The notes under the pieces were generated by a model. It made no database searches. It saw only the letters and a program-made list of their open reading frames with translations, and was not told where the DNA came from. This document shows, in pieces, positions 53,311 through 62,484 of a DNA stretch of 64,000 bases. A program made the position numbers and the translations under genes. This DNA is from CAYNRA01 sp046296415 (GTDB lineage: Bacteria > Bacteroidota > Bacteroidia > Cytophagales > Spirosomataceae): NCBI GenBank assembly GCA_046296415.1, contig JBKBLN010000001.1, positions 620,001 through 684,000 on the forward strand, in the 5' to 3' direction. Position 1 is the first letter of the stretch. The number at the start of each line of letters is the position of its first letter.

Positions 53311-53422
53311 AGTTTGGTGGGAGATAAATGGACATCTTTGATTGTACTAACTGAGTCGACTTTCAAATTGTTCAACTCAACCTTTTTTTCTTTAATCGTT
53401 ATTTAGCGAAAAACCACTAAAT

Positions 53423-53454
53423 AAAACGTTTTGAAATATTTTGCGAAATTTCGC
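53423..53454. promoter_or_regulatory. Two palindromes at the promoter of the 54-residue orphan gene
   Basis: GCGAAATTTCGC at 53443-53454 is a perfect 12-bp palindrome that starts at the last base of the -33 element and fills the first half of the spacer. AAAACGTTTT at 53423-53432 is a perfect 10-bp palindrome just upstream. Such placement is typical for a repressor site. Confidence 0.5.
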
Positions 53455-53472
53455 TTTTGTGTTTTATATTTG
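53441..53472 (+). promoter_or_regulatory. Bacteroidota-type promoter of the 54-residue orphan gene
   Basis: TTG at 53441-53443, a 21-base spacer and TATATTTG at 53465-53472. The match to TTG-N18-21-TAnnTTTG is good. The ATG lies 38 bases downstream. Confidence 0.65.
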
Positions 53473-53510
53473 TATACAAATTCATTGATTACATCAACAA
53501 CCTCTGCATC

Positions 53511-53675
53511 ATGGAAGAGACCATTTCCCAGGCGGCTCAGACAAAAACAAAAGAAGTGTCAGAACCAGCTATTTTGAGCATCAAAGATTGTTTACGGATG
53601 ATTGGCGTTCAGGAGATTACGGCCAATGTGTTCACTCTTCCAGTGAAGAAAAAAGTTCAGGCCACCGTATCTTGA
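53511..53675 (+). CDS. 54-residue orphan protein
   Basis: A small gene that reads from the ATG at 53511 to a TGA. It opens MEETISQAAQTKTKEVSEPA, continues SIKDCLRMIGVQEITANVFT and ends KKKVQATVS. The first third is polar and probably disordered; the middle could be one short helix and one strand. One Cys. No signal peptide or membrane helix. It has its own promoter with palindromes, a leader of about 30-40 bases and a strong terminator after the stop, so it is a true single-gene unit rather than chance. I do not recognise the family. A role as a small regulator or toxin/antitoxin-like protein cannot be shown. Confidence 0.6.
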   Translation: MEETISQAAQTKTKEVSEPAILSIKDCLRMIGVQEITANVFTLPVKKKVQATVS

Positions 53676-53698
53676 TGGGAAGTAGGCCAGGTATAGAG

Positions 53699-53728
53699 AA
53701 CCCGGAGTGGCAAGACTCCGGGTTTTTA
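53699..53728 (+). terminator. Terminator of the 54-residue gene
   Basis: A perfect 10-bp stem, AACCCGGAGT at 53699-53708 with ACTCCGGGTT at 53715-53724, a 6-base loop and a T run on the plus strand. It lies between the orphan gene and the convergent purF stop; the minus strand has no T run. Confidence 0.9.
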
Positions 53729-53729
53729 A

Positions 53730-55622
53730 TTAATAGGCTCGTACCGTTTTGCCTTCCATAAAATTGACAAATGCTTTGTTTACCACTCGGTTTCCACCGG
53801 GAGTCGGGTAATCACCGGTAAAATACCAATCACCGATGTGTTTAGGGCATGCTTGATGAAGGTTATCGACGGTTTGGTAAACAACCTGTACCTCGGCTTG
53901 GAGATCTGCAGGGCGAATGATTTGAGCAATTTTATCCGATACTTCTTCATCGGTAAAAGGATCAAATAGTTTTTTGACTAGGTTTTCTTCTAACGCACTA
54001 CCGGTTTCCAACCGTGCGACGGCCTCGGCATAGACTTCTTGACGTAGATAGTCTAGTCCACGCTCTTTTAGTAGGGCAAGGACGGCACGAAAGGCTACAA
54101 ATTCTTTTATCTTGGACATATCGATCCCATAGCAATCGGGGTATCGAATTTGTGGAGCAGACGACACGATCACAATTTTCTTTGGCCCTAGCCGGTCGAG
54201 TAACCGGAGAATACTTTTCTCCAGTGTCGTTCCTCGAACGATCGAGTCATCTAAGACCACGATGGTATCAATTCCTTTTTTGATCACCCCATGGGTCATT
54301 TCGTATACATGAGAGACCATTTCGGAGCGGTCATCATCGTTGGTGATGAACGTACGGAGTTTGACGTCTTTGGATACTAGTTTCTCAAACCGTGGTTTGA
54401 AGTTCAACAGTTGGTCTAACGAATCCTCAGAATAATTACCCGACATGATTTTCTCTTTCCGCCAAGAGTTAACGTACGTATCCATACCTTCAATTAACCC
54501 AAAGAATGCTGCCTCAGCGGTATTCGGAATGTAAGAGAAAACGGTATTTTCGATATCATAGTCAATCGCCTGTAAAACCTGTGGAATCAATCGGCGACCT
54601 AATTCTTTACGTTCTTGATAAATGGCAGGATCAGAGCCGCGGGAGAAATAAATCCGTTCAAAGCTACAGGAACGGCGAGGAGTAGGCGTTAAAATTTGAT
54701 ATTCATTGTATTCGCCCCGTTTGTCAATGATCAGGGCATTTCCAGGTTGGATTTCATGAATTTGCTCATAAGAAGCCCCAAATGCAGCTTTGATCGCCGG
54801 TCTTTCCGATGCGACCACCACGACTTCATCATTGGCGTAATAATAGGCGGGTCGGATCCCGGCAGGATCCCGTACAACAAACGATGCACCATAACCCGTT
54901 ACACCTGCCATAGCGTATCCACCATCAAAATCTCGGCATGAACGATACAAAACCCGGGGTAAATCCATATTGTCTTCAATGATATCCGACAAGGCTGGAT
55001 TTTCGTAAATTCCCTTGAATCGTTCAAAAACACGTTGATTCTCTTCATCAAGGAAATGTCCAATTTTTTCCATGACCGTAACCGTGTCTCCTTTGTCTTT
55101 AGGATGCTGTCCAAGTGTCACTAGTTTCTTGAAAAGTTCTTCGGCATTGGTCATATTAAAGTTTCCAGCACAGACCAAATTCTTGCTTCGCCAGTTGCTT
55201 TGACGTAGCATGGGGTGGCAGTTTTCAATTTCATTGCGTCCATGCGTTCCATAGCGCAAATGCCCGAGCCATACTTCACCGGTGAAGGCTAGATTTTCTT
55301 GAAGCCAGCGTGCATCTTTCATTTTATCTGGATCTGACTTCAATACGTGGCGGAATTTTTCGTTGATCTTGTTGAAAATATCCACTACTGGCCGATTTTC
55401 AACCGAACGATACCGGCTAATGTACCGATGTCCGGGTGGAACATCAATCTTGACGTTGGCAACCCCCGCTCCATCTTGGCCTCGGTTGGTTTGCTTTTCC
55501 ATCATGACATACAGTCGGTTGACGCCGTACAAAGGGGTTCCGTATTTTTCGATGTAATAATCGAGGGGTTTGCGAAGGCGAATGAGGGCGATACCACATT
55601 CGTGTTTGATTGCATCACTCAT
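53730..55622 (-). CDS. purF: Amidophosphoribosyltransferase, long type
   Basis: 630 residues from the ATG at 55622, about 125 more than E. coli PurF and typical of the Bacteroidota long form. The class II glutaminase begins SDAIKHECGIALIRL, with Cys9 as the likely nucleophile after removal of a short leader. The glutamine site is EVWLGHLRYGTHGRNE. The PRPP-binding motif VVLDDSIVRGTTLEK is near residue 456. It makes phosphoribosylamine, the first step of purine synthesis. It stands alone. I saw no purine riboswitch in the 210 bases before it. Confidence 0.92.
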   Translation of the reverse strand: MSDAIKHECGIALIRLRKPLDYYIEKYGTPLYGVNRLYVMMEKQTNRGQDGAGVANVKIDVPPGHRYISRYRSVENRPVVDIFNKINEKFRHVLKSDPDKMKDARWLQENLAFTGEVWLGHLRYGTHGRNEIENCHPMLRQSNWRSKNLVCAGNFNMTNAEELFKKLVTLGQHPKDKGDTVTVMEKIGHFLDEENQRVFERFKGIYENPALSDIIEDNMDLPRVLYRSCRDFDGGYAMAGVTGYGASFVVRDPAGIRPAYYYANDEVVVVASERPAIKAAFGASYEQIHEIQPGNALIIDKRGEYNEYQILTPTPRRSCSFERIYFSRGSDPAIYQERKELGRRLIPQVLQAIDYDIENTVFSYIPNTAEAAFFGLIEGMDTYVNSWRKEKIMSGNYSEDSLDQLLNFKPRFEKLVSKDVKLRTFITNDDDRSEMVSHVYEMTHGVIKKGIDTIVVLDDSIVRGTTLEKSILRLLDRLGPKKIVIVSSAPQIRYPDCYGIDMSKIKEFVAFRAVLALLKERGLDYLRQEVYAEAVARLETGSALEENLVKKLFDPFTDEEVSDKIAQIIRPADLQAEVQVVYQTVDNLHQACPKHIGDWYFTGDYPTPGGNRVVNKAFVNFMEGKTVRAY

Positions 55623-55832
55623 AGGAGTAAAAAAACGTGTGCCGGGGGATATGGTTGGCGCTTCGGTTTTTAAAGTACAAATTTCCAAAAGTTTCGGTAG
55701 GCTTGCAACCAAAGACTTAATTTTAATTCTATAGGACCTGATTTATTCGATCGATATTTAATTTTTAACGACCATCCCTTACTTTCGGAACAGCTTTTGA
55801 TAGGTTAAAAGGGGTTCTCATTCTATCCTTAC

Positions 55833-56810
55833 ATGACACATAAGATAATATTTGGTTTACTCATCGGGGTTCTTTTGGTTTCCAAGACGCTTCAAGCTCA
55901 GCTTCGGTTTCAACCTTTTACCTCTTTGGAGGCAAATGTGGGTATTTCACGACTTCACAGTGATCTCTCCCCCCTGTCTAGCCTCACCCAAGGATACCGG
56001 TGGTCGGGTGTGGTGGGAGCTTACCGCCACCTCAACCCATGGTTGGCGTTGGGCGGCTCGTTTGATTGGACGCGTGTAGGGGCCGATGATTTCCATTCGT
56101 CCAATCCTGAGACTTTTTTCCGAAATCTGCACGTTCGAAATGACGTCAAGAGCATCAATGTGTCTGGTAAATTGTATTTACTTCCCTTTACGTCGGCCAT
56201 AGGTCGTGCCTCCGGAACATGGCATCCGTATGTGTCAGCTGGAATAGGCTACTTCTTCCACAATCCCAAAGCGCGTAGCCCCCTCCCCGAACGAACTTGG
56301 ACGGAGCTTCAACCTTTACGAACTGAAGGCCAGGGCTTCGTACCCGATGCAGAAGAACCATACAAGCTTCGTGGCTTTCAAGTTCCGTTAGGACTTGGCC
56401 TAGAGCGACTGGAAGGTCGTTGGTTGTTCGGAATTTCAGCCCAAGTGGTTTTTACCGGAACCGATTACCTGGATGATGTAAAGGGGAATTATTACAATTT
56501 ATCGGGTACCTATAGTCAACCTTTATCAGATCTTCAAAAAAGCATGGCTCAACGCCACAAGGAATTTGTATCTGTCCGAAACCGCAGAGACCGGATACCC
56601 GGCATTCGAAGGTATGCGGAAGAAACTTTTGGATTTTCACCCGGAAGTCCTGATTCGGACGTAATAATGGTGGCAGAAAGTATTGACTTTGGCACGAATC
56701 CAACGAACCCATTGCTAACCCTCCGCGGAAAGGTTGCCGGAAATGACTTTTATGGAACCATTCGAGTCAAGATTGTCTATACCCTCAGGGACGGAATTCG
56801 TTGTCCGTAG
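55833..56810 (+). CDS. Predicted outer-membrane beta-barrel protein
   Basis: 325 residues. A signal peptide (IIFGLLIGVLLVSKTLQA) is followed by alternating hydrophobic and aromatic strands (FTSLEANVGISRLHSD, YRHLNPWLALGGSFDWTRVG, HPYVSAGIGYFFHN). The last strand, GTIRVKIVYTLRDG, is followed by only a few residues. This is the pattern of small outer-membrane barrels that resemble DUF6089/PorG-like proteins, but the match is loose, and an exported OmpA-type protein without a peptidoglycan domain is equally possible. Its last 26 bases overlap the end of the convergent TamB gene. Confidence 0.65.
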   Translation: MTHKIIFGLLIGVLLVSKTLQAQLRFQPFTSLEANVGISRLHSDLSPLSSLTQGYRWSGVVGAYRHLNPWLALGGSFDWTRVGADDFHSSNPETFFRNLHVRNDVKSINVSGKLYLLPFTSAIGRASGTWHPYVSAGIGYFFHNPKARSPLPERTWTELQPLRTEGQGFVPDAEEPYKLRGFQVPLGLGLERLEGRWLFGISAQVVFTGTDYLDDVKGNYYNLSGTYSQPLSDLQKSMAQRHKEFVSVRNRRDRIPGIRRYAEETFGFSPGSPDSDVIMVAESIDFGTNPTNPLLTLRGKVAGNDFYGTIRVKIVYTLRDGIRCP

Positions 56811-59800
56811 CCGTTCCCATTGGGAAGGTTCTTTTAGGTAGCAATCGATTAAAATTCTGTGAAAATTGAAGACTTACACCATAGACCAACACGTTTCCAC
56901 CAGCATTTCCTGTTAAAAAGAAGTTGGCATTGGGCATACTTCGTGAGTAAGCCTTCATTCGCCAGGTACCATCGGTGGTGAGCATGTAGTCGATTTCCCC
57001 ACCGACTGTCAACAATCCTTGTGGGTTAATTCCCCCTACAGCGCCATTCATGTAAGCGCTTCGGCCACTCAGACGAACGCGATCATTCATTAATTTGTAG
57101 GATACATTCACTTGGGCATTATTGAAGTTTTGTCGAACATCGCCCAATTGAAGGCCTAGCTCCAGGTTGGGATCCAATTTATTGGCTAAATTCCCAATTT
57201 GATTCGACAACATATTGTTCAGATTGTCAATCAGAAATTGCTGACGTAACGCATCCACGATATTGGATGGGAAGATCTGATTAAATGCCATGATGCTACT
57301 GACATTCCGGCTCAGTAGTTGCTCGTCATCCCTCAATCGTTGTTCAAAAGCTAAGGTTTGGGACTGGAAGTTGACCGGGATTTGACGCTCATCAAAGTCG
57401 ATGGAAAAACGAACCGTCGGTACCATTAATTGATCACTCAAATGCACTTTCACTTTCACCGGGTACCGGTTCATGGTTTCGGAGGTATTGGACGGGATTC
57501 CTGGAATTTCAGCCAACGATACATTGGCCGAATATACCGCATCCATGTCGATGACGGCTTCATATGGATCACCGGACCAGGTAATTTTACTTCCCTCCGT
57601 GATTTCGAATTTCCGAAGCGAAGCTAAATTTTGGAAGCTAAAGTCATACTTTCCGTTCTTTACGACATAAGGGCCGGTCAAAGAAAAACCACCTCGAGTA
57701 TCGTAATCGACCGTCAATCGACCCTCACCAAAAGCCACTACGCGGTCATTATTCGCTCGGTCAAATATGATTTCACACTCGGCGTCCGGTGTAAGGGTAA
57801 GATTAAGCGACATTTTCAGGCCATTCAAGTCAATGAGTTGACTGGTCACGAGTTCTTGGTTCTCGGCAGAGGAATCAGTTGTGCTCACGGGTTTATCTTT
57901 TGAAACCAGCCTGCCTTGTTTGTCCAAAAACGGGATGGCTTCTTCCTCCACATTGACAGTTGTTTCCCCATCCAATGGAATGACCAGTTTGGTACCGCGT
58001 TTGGAGGTTAAGTTTCCGGTGATCAAGACATCTTCCAAGGGGCCAGTCAGATGAATATCACCTGTAGCCAGAGCCAAGCCATAAAAATCGGCATTGTCTT
58101 TGGCGGTGGTTTTCATCAAGCGAAAACCCTCACGGTCTTGAATCGTTCCGTGGAGATTCAATCTGAACTTTCCACGGGAGTCATACTCCACACCACCATT
58201 GATCAATCCCATATTCCCTTTTTGGGCGGCATCAAAAACTTGAAAGCCTGTTTCCTTCGTGAAAAACCCCTTTGGATTCATCACGACCTCATCCGAAAAA
58301 TAAAAATCGGTTTGCAAAGCGTCCAATTTTAGGTGACCTTGTTGGATGGTCACCCGACCAGACAAAATGGGTTGTTGAAGTTTGCCCCGAATCGTCACAA
58401 ACCCATTCATTTGACCTTGTAATTGACTGAAAATATCCCGAACAAAAGGCTGGAAAACGCCTAGTTCAGCTTTTTTCACGGAGGCCGTTAAATCCAGTGG
58501 ATCCAAGGGGTCGTTGGAGTCATAAGTACCCGAAATGGTCAGAATTTTTTCTTTTTGTTTATCCAATTCCAAATTCAACAATACTTTATTGATTTGGGTG
58601 TCATAACGTGAATTGGCGATAATATTGCCGACCAAAAATCCTTCGTGGGTCACATCTTCAACTTGCAAATTGCTCAAAATTTGGGGAGACCCAAACGCAT
58701 TGAGCAAACTGATTTGTCCGTTGGCAATTCCCGAAATATTTTCTCTGATTAAGGGTTGAAGAGCTCGAAGGTCGAAGTTTTCGATCGAAAAACGGGCAAT
58801 TTTTCCTAATTGTTCGTTCATTTCACCTTCTAAACTGATCTTCTGACCGACGCCGTTCAAAGCAATTTGCTCAAATTGAATCCGCCCAGGATTCACAATC
58901 AGTCGGTTGTTTTTGGGTAGTCGCCACCGTTGATTGAGCAAATCCAAAAAGGTTTCCTCAGAATTCAGAGTGAACTCATAATGGTCGGGTTTGATAGAGG
59001 CCAGTCCTACCATTTGGAGTTTATTGGGCGATTTGGATTGTTGAACATACCCCTCCATTTGGATAGGTTCTGAGCCATTCCAACGAGCGAAAAGGTCCAA
59101 CTGGTCTGTTTGGATCCAACCCATATTTTGTCGGTGGGAATGTGCCTCCAATCGAGAGGTCATGTCGGGATACCCAATGGTTTTCTTTATGGATACTTGG
59201 GCTGAATTGGTTTTAAAAAGACTATTGCCCAGTAAAAGCGTATCAGCGGTAGCAATCAACTGCACTTTATAGGACGATCCCATCGCCAGATTTCCGGTGA
59301 GATGGGTGCCGGGAGATACATAAACACCGGGAAGGAAATAGTCTAAAAACGGTTTGGCACTCTTGAATTTGATGGAAAAATCGGCTTGACTGGGTTTTTG
59401 GTACTGGACCAACGAAAAAGGAGTTTGAGGGGTTTCCGGTAATACGGGAGTCCATAATCCCAAAAAGTCCATGAAAATGGTTTCCAACGATTGGAAAAAT
59501 GTGACCGGTCTGTATTCCCCAGCCAATTGAATATTGAAATATTCCGATTGGAGTGACATTTTTCGCAGACTAGCTATTTGGCTGGATCGAAGGTCGAGGG
59601 TATCAAATCGAAATAGGGCGTCTTTTTCTTTAAGAACCGTTTCTCGAAGGGAGATATTTCCCATCCAATCGTTGATATCATTCCCGGACATTTGCAGGTC
59701 TAGGATCGTTTTTAGTCGAATTGGCGCCTCAGTGAGACCTAATTCACTTAAATGAGCGTAGTCGAGGTATCCTTTGATATCAAAAACATTGGAGGCTGGG

Positions 59801-61371
59801 TTAAAATCCACTGCTCCATGCACATCGGCGACGAGGTTGGGATCTTGAATCCGGACATTTCCATTGAAGATCGACTGACCTAGTTGTCCGTTCACGTCCA
59901 TGTGTCGGTAGTTGTATCCGTTGAACTCTATTTGGTGAACGGTCCCATCCAATTGCAACTTGGCACTAGGTAGCGTGAGTCCTTGTCCTTGAATTCCTCC
60001 TGAAAATGAAATTTTACCTAATACGTCCTCTTGATGAACAAGTTTCCCGAGGGCTAATTTTTGGATATCTACTTGGCCAGAATAGGTTGACTTTTCTGGG
60101 GATTCGGACAAGGCAAAGTCTAGGTTTCCTTTGGCCTTCCCTAAACCAGAGGAGTTGATATCAAATTGAGTGACGAAATTGGTGTAAGTACCTTCAAATT
60201 GGCCTAAGAAATCTATTTGGCCAACCTGCTGTACATATTCTTTGTAGGTATTGGGACCGGCATATTGGGCCAAATCGGATTCGAACCACCGGGAGGGCAA
60301 TAGGTCAAATTTCATGTTGGCGGTCAAGTAATCAGGTAAACCTTGCCACTGAAGTTGTCCGCGAACGAAGCTTTGTTGGCCAAAAGATAAGGCAAAGTCA
60401 TTCACTACGAATTGGTCTACTGTTCCCGAAAAATACCCAGAGAGTAAGTATCGATCTCGGTAGGCATACAAACCCGGGGCAAATCGTGCCAAATCCTGAG
60501 CTTGGATATCACAACCATCCAAGCGGGCATCCATCCAAACCAAATGGTTGAAGTCATCGAAATCAACAGGCTCTCGGTAGGTTAGTTCTATTTGGTCTCG
60601 GATATGAGAATCGTTGATGTGGGCTTCTAGCTTTTTAAGGCGCAGGTGTTGCCTGGAGTAAAAAAAGTCAGTTTCCAAGGATTTTACACGGAGGTCGCTT
60701 CGGTAATCCACGGCTTTGATTCGCTCACCTTGAAAGGTGATGGTATCGCCCTGAATGAAAAACTGATTGATTTGACCAGAAATTTCGTTGAGTGTAAAAT
60801 TACGATAATCAAATTCTTCTTTGGGAAACCGGGCCTTTCGAGGGTCTGTAAGGGATAGTTTACCATCCTGAATGATGGCTTCGTCGATGGTAAAAGGGAT
60901 ATTATTTTCTGGAGCTGTGGTGTCAGGATTGGGGTAAGCGAGGTGCTGGATTTGAGCAATCCATTTGTCAAAGTTAAAGTCTCCATCCGCTTCCCGAATG
61001 AGTTTGACATTCGGCTCGCGCAGGAGGACATAATCTAAATTATTATCAAACCGTACGAGATTCACTCGGTCAAATTGAAAATTGGTTTGAAAGTTAACAA
61101 AGACTTCGGCGACCTCGATCATGGGTCTTTTTTTGAGATCCAAGATCCGAACTCCTTCCAGCGATATATCATCAAACCACCTGACTTTCACTCGATCAAT
61201 CTGAATGGGTCCTCCAATTTTGACAGAGAGCCAGTCGGTTGCTTCTCGAGCTAACCGTGTCTGAATAGACGGCAGTTGAATCAAATATAGGCTAACCACT
61301 AAGACAACCGCGAGTCCTAGGGAGGCAAGGCTTGTGAGCCGAATGAGTATGTTAAGAAGTCGGCTTACCAA
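56785..61371 (-). CDS. tamB: Translocation/assembly module TamB
   Basis: 1528 residues, the longest gene here. A single membrane helix near the N-terminus (LASLGLAVVLVVSLYLIQLP) anchors it in the inner membrane; the rest is a long repeated beta structure that spans the periplasm. AsmA-like stretches run from about residue 30. The TamB/DUF490 domain lies at the C-terminus from about residue 1100, with TPDAECEIIFDRANNDRVVA, then KNGKYDFSFQNLASLRKF and NNMLSNQIGNLANKL. TamB works with a BamA-like partner in outer-membrane protein or lipid transfer. Divergent from tsaD with a 52-base gap, an arrangement common in this phylum. Confidence 0.93.
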   Translation of the reverse strand: MVSRLLNILIRLTSLASLGLAVVLVVSLYLIQLPSIQTRLAREATDWLSVKIGGPIQIDRVKVRWFDDISLEGVRILDLKKRPMIEVAEVFVNFQTNFQFDRVNLVRFDNNLDYVLLREPNVKLIREADGDFNFDKWIAQIQHLAYPNPDTTAPENNIPFTIDEAIIQDGKLSLTDPRKARFPKEEFDYRNFTLNEISGQINQFFIQGDTITFQGERIKAVDYRSDLRVKSLETDFFYSRQHLRLKKLEAHINDSHIRDQIELTYREPVDFDDFNHLVWMDARLDGCDIQAQDLARFAPGLYAYRDRYLLSGYFSGTVDQFVVNDFALSFGQQSFVRGQLQWQGLPDYLTANMKFDLLPSRWFESDLAQYAGPNTYKEYVQQVGQIDFLGQFEGTYTNFVTQFDINSSGLGKAKGNLDFALSESPEKSTYSGQVDIQKLALGKLVHQEDVLGKISFSGGIQGQGLTLPSAKLQLDGTVHQIEFNGYNYRHMDVNGQLGQSIFNGNVRIQDPNLVADVHGAVDFNPASNVFDIKGYLDYAHLSELGLTEAPIRLKTILDLQMSGNDINDWMGNISLRETVLKEKDALFRFDTLDLRSSQIASLRKMSLQSEYFNIQLAGEYRPVTFFQSLETIFMDFLGLWTPVLPETPQTPFSLVQYQKPSQADFSIKFKSAKPFLDYFLPGVYVSPGTHLTGNLAMGSSYKVQLIATADTLLLGNSLFKTNSAQVSIKKTIGYPDMTSRLEAHSHRQNMGWIQTDQLDLFARWNGSEPIQMEGYVQQSKSPNKLQMVGLASIKPDHYEFTLNSEETFLDLLNQRWRLPKNNRLIVNPGRIQFEQIALNGVGQKISLEGEMNEQLGKIARFSIENFDLRALQPLIRENISGIANGQISLLNAFGSPQILSNLQVEDVTHEGFLVGNIIANSRYDTQINKVLLNLELDKQKEKILTISGTYDSNDPLDPLDLTASVKKAELGVFQPFVRDIFSQLQGQMNGFVTIRGKLQQPILSGRVTIQQGHLKLDALQTDFYFSDEVVMNPKGFFTKETGFQVFDAAQKGNMGLINGGVEYDSRGKFRLNLHGTIQDREGFRLMKTTAKDNADFYGLALATGDIHLTGPLEDVLITGNLTSKRGTKLVIPLDGETTVNVEEEAIPFLDKQGRLVSKDKPVSTTDSSAENQELVTSQLIDLNGLKMSLNLTLTPDAECEIIFDRANNDRVVAFGEGRLTVDYDTRGGFSLTGPYVVKNGKYDFSFQNLASLRKFEITEGSKITWSGDPYEAVIDMDAVYSANVSLAEIPGIPSNTSETMNRYPVKVKVHLSDQLMVPTVRFSIDFDERQIPVNFQSQTLAFEQRLRDDEQLLSRNVSSIMAFNQIFPSNIVDALRQQFLIDNLNNMLSNQIGNLANKLDPNLELGLQLGDVRQNFNNAQVNVSYKLMNDRVRLSGRSAYMNGAVGGINPQGLLTVGGEIDYMLTTDGTWRMKAYSRSMPNANFFLTGNAGGNVLVYGVSLQFSQNFNRLLPKRTFPMGTATDNEFRP

Positions 61372-61381
61372 ATAATTTATT

Positions 61382-61389
61382 TAAATTTG
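61382..61389 (+). promoter_or_regulatory. Promoter -7 element of tsaD
   Basis: TAAATTTG matches TAnnTTTG, 34 bases before the tsaD ATG. No TTG at the usual distance, which lies within the tamB start. Confidence 0.4.
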
Positions 61390-61423
61390 TCTATTCACTA
61401 ACGAGTTATTGACCTTTTAGCGT

Positions 61424-62434
61424 ATGTTGACTTCCCCCACGATTTTAGCCATTGAATCTTCCTGCGATGAGACCTCAGCTGCTGTATTGGTAGGTGAGCG
61501 AGTGGTGTCAAATGTGGTGGCAGGACAAGTCATTCATGAGCGTTACGGCGGAGTAGTTCCGGAATTAGCTTCAAGAGCTCACCAACAACACATTGTTCCG
61601 GTGGTAGCTCAAGCTCTTGACGAAGCAAAGATAACAAAAAAAGAGCTTGATGCAGTGGCCTTTACACGAGGTCCTGGTTTGCTAGGCTCCTTATTGGTTG
61701 GAACCTCCTTTGCCAAGTCATTGGCTTTGGCCTTGGACATCCCTCTGATCGAGGTGAATCATATGCAAGCCCATGTCCTAGCACACTTCATTGAAGAACC
61801 AAGACCACCTTTCCCCTTTTTATGTTTAACGGTGAGTGGTGGGCACACGCAAATTGTCCTTGTAGAGTCTCCCTTGGTTATGCAAGTGATTGGAGAAACT
61901 CAGGATGATGCGGTGGGAGAAGCCTTTGATAAATCGGCGAAGATGTTAGGTTTGCCCTATCCCGGCGGACCCATGATCGACCGCCTGGCTGAGGAAGGGC
62001 GAGCTGATGCATTTTCTTTTCCTTTGTCTGAAATGCCAGGTCTCCATTTTTCGTTTAGTGGAATAAAGACAGCTATTGGTTTGTTTTTGCAAAAACAGGA
62101 ACAAAAAGATCCAGGGTTTACAGAGCGGAACCTGCCGGATCTTTGCGCTAGTGTTCAATTTACTCTGATTCAAATGTTGATGCAAAAAGTAAAACGGGCG
62201 GTTCGCGAAACCGGTATCCGGCATATTGCTCTGGCAGGAGGTGTTTCGGCCAATCGAGGACTTCGAAAAACGCTAACCCAGTGGGGAGAGGAGTCGGGGA
62301 ATTCCATTTATATACCTGATTTTCAGTATTGTACCGATAATGCCGGTATGATTGCCATGGCGGCCTTTTACAAATTCCAGGCAAAAGAATGGGTTGGGCA
62401 AGATGTGAGTCCCATGCCGCGCATGGCTTTGTAA
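61424..62434 (+). CDS. tsaD: tRNA N6-adenosine threonylcarbamoyltransferase
   Basis: 336 residues of the Kae1/Qri7/TsaD family. It transfers the threonylcarbamoyl group to A37 of ANN-decoding tRNAs with TsaB and TsaE. The N-terminus ILAIESSCDETSAAVL is the ATP-binding motif. The metal ligands are His113 and His117 in VNHMQAHVLAH. CLTVSGGHTQIVLV, then FSFSGIKTA and GGVSANRGLR, are family signatures. Divergent from tamB and 50 bases upstream of the class A penicillin-binding protein gene. All motifs are intact. Confidence 0.97.
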   Translation: MLTSPTILAIESSCDETSAAVLVGERVVSNVVAGQVIHERYGGVVPELASRAHQQHIVPVVAQALDEAKITKKELDAVAFTRGPGLLGSLLVGTSFAKSLALALDIPLIEVNHMQAHVLAHFIEEPRPPFPFLCLTVSGGHTQIVLVESPLVMQVIGETQDDAVGEAFDKSAKMLGLPYPGGPMIDRLAEEGRADAFSFPLSEMPGLHFSFSGIKTAIGLFLQKQEQKDPGFTERNLPDLCASVQFTLIQMLMQKVKRAVRETGIRHIALAGGVSANRGLRKTLTQWGEESGNSIYIPDFQYCTDNAGMIAMAAFYKFQAKEWVGQDVSPMPRMAL

Positions 62435-62437
62435 GTC

Positions 62438-62460
62438 AAATAACAGATGGTTATTTTTGA
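62438..62460 (+). terminator. Weak AT-rich hairpin after tsaD
   Basis: AAATAAC at 62438-62444 pairs with GTTATTT at 62450-62456, a 5-base loop and TTT after it. It lies 4 bases after the tsaD stop. AT-rich, so partial read-through to the next gene is likely. Confidence 0.35.
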
Positions 62461-62484
62461 AATTGAAAATTTATAAAACACGAC

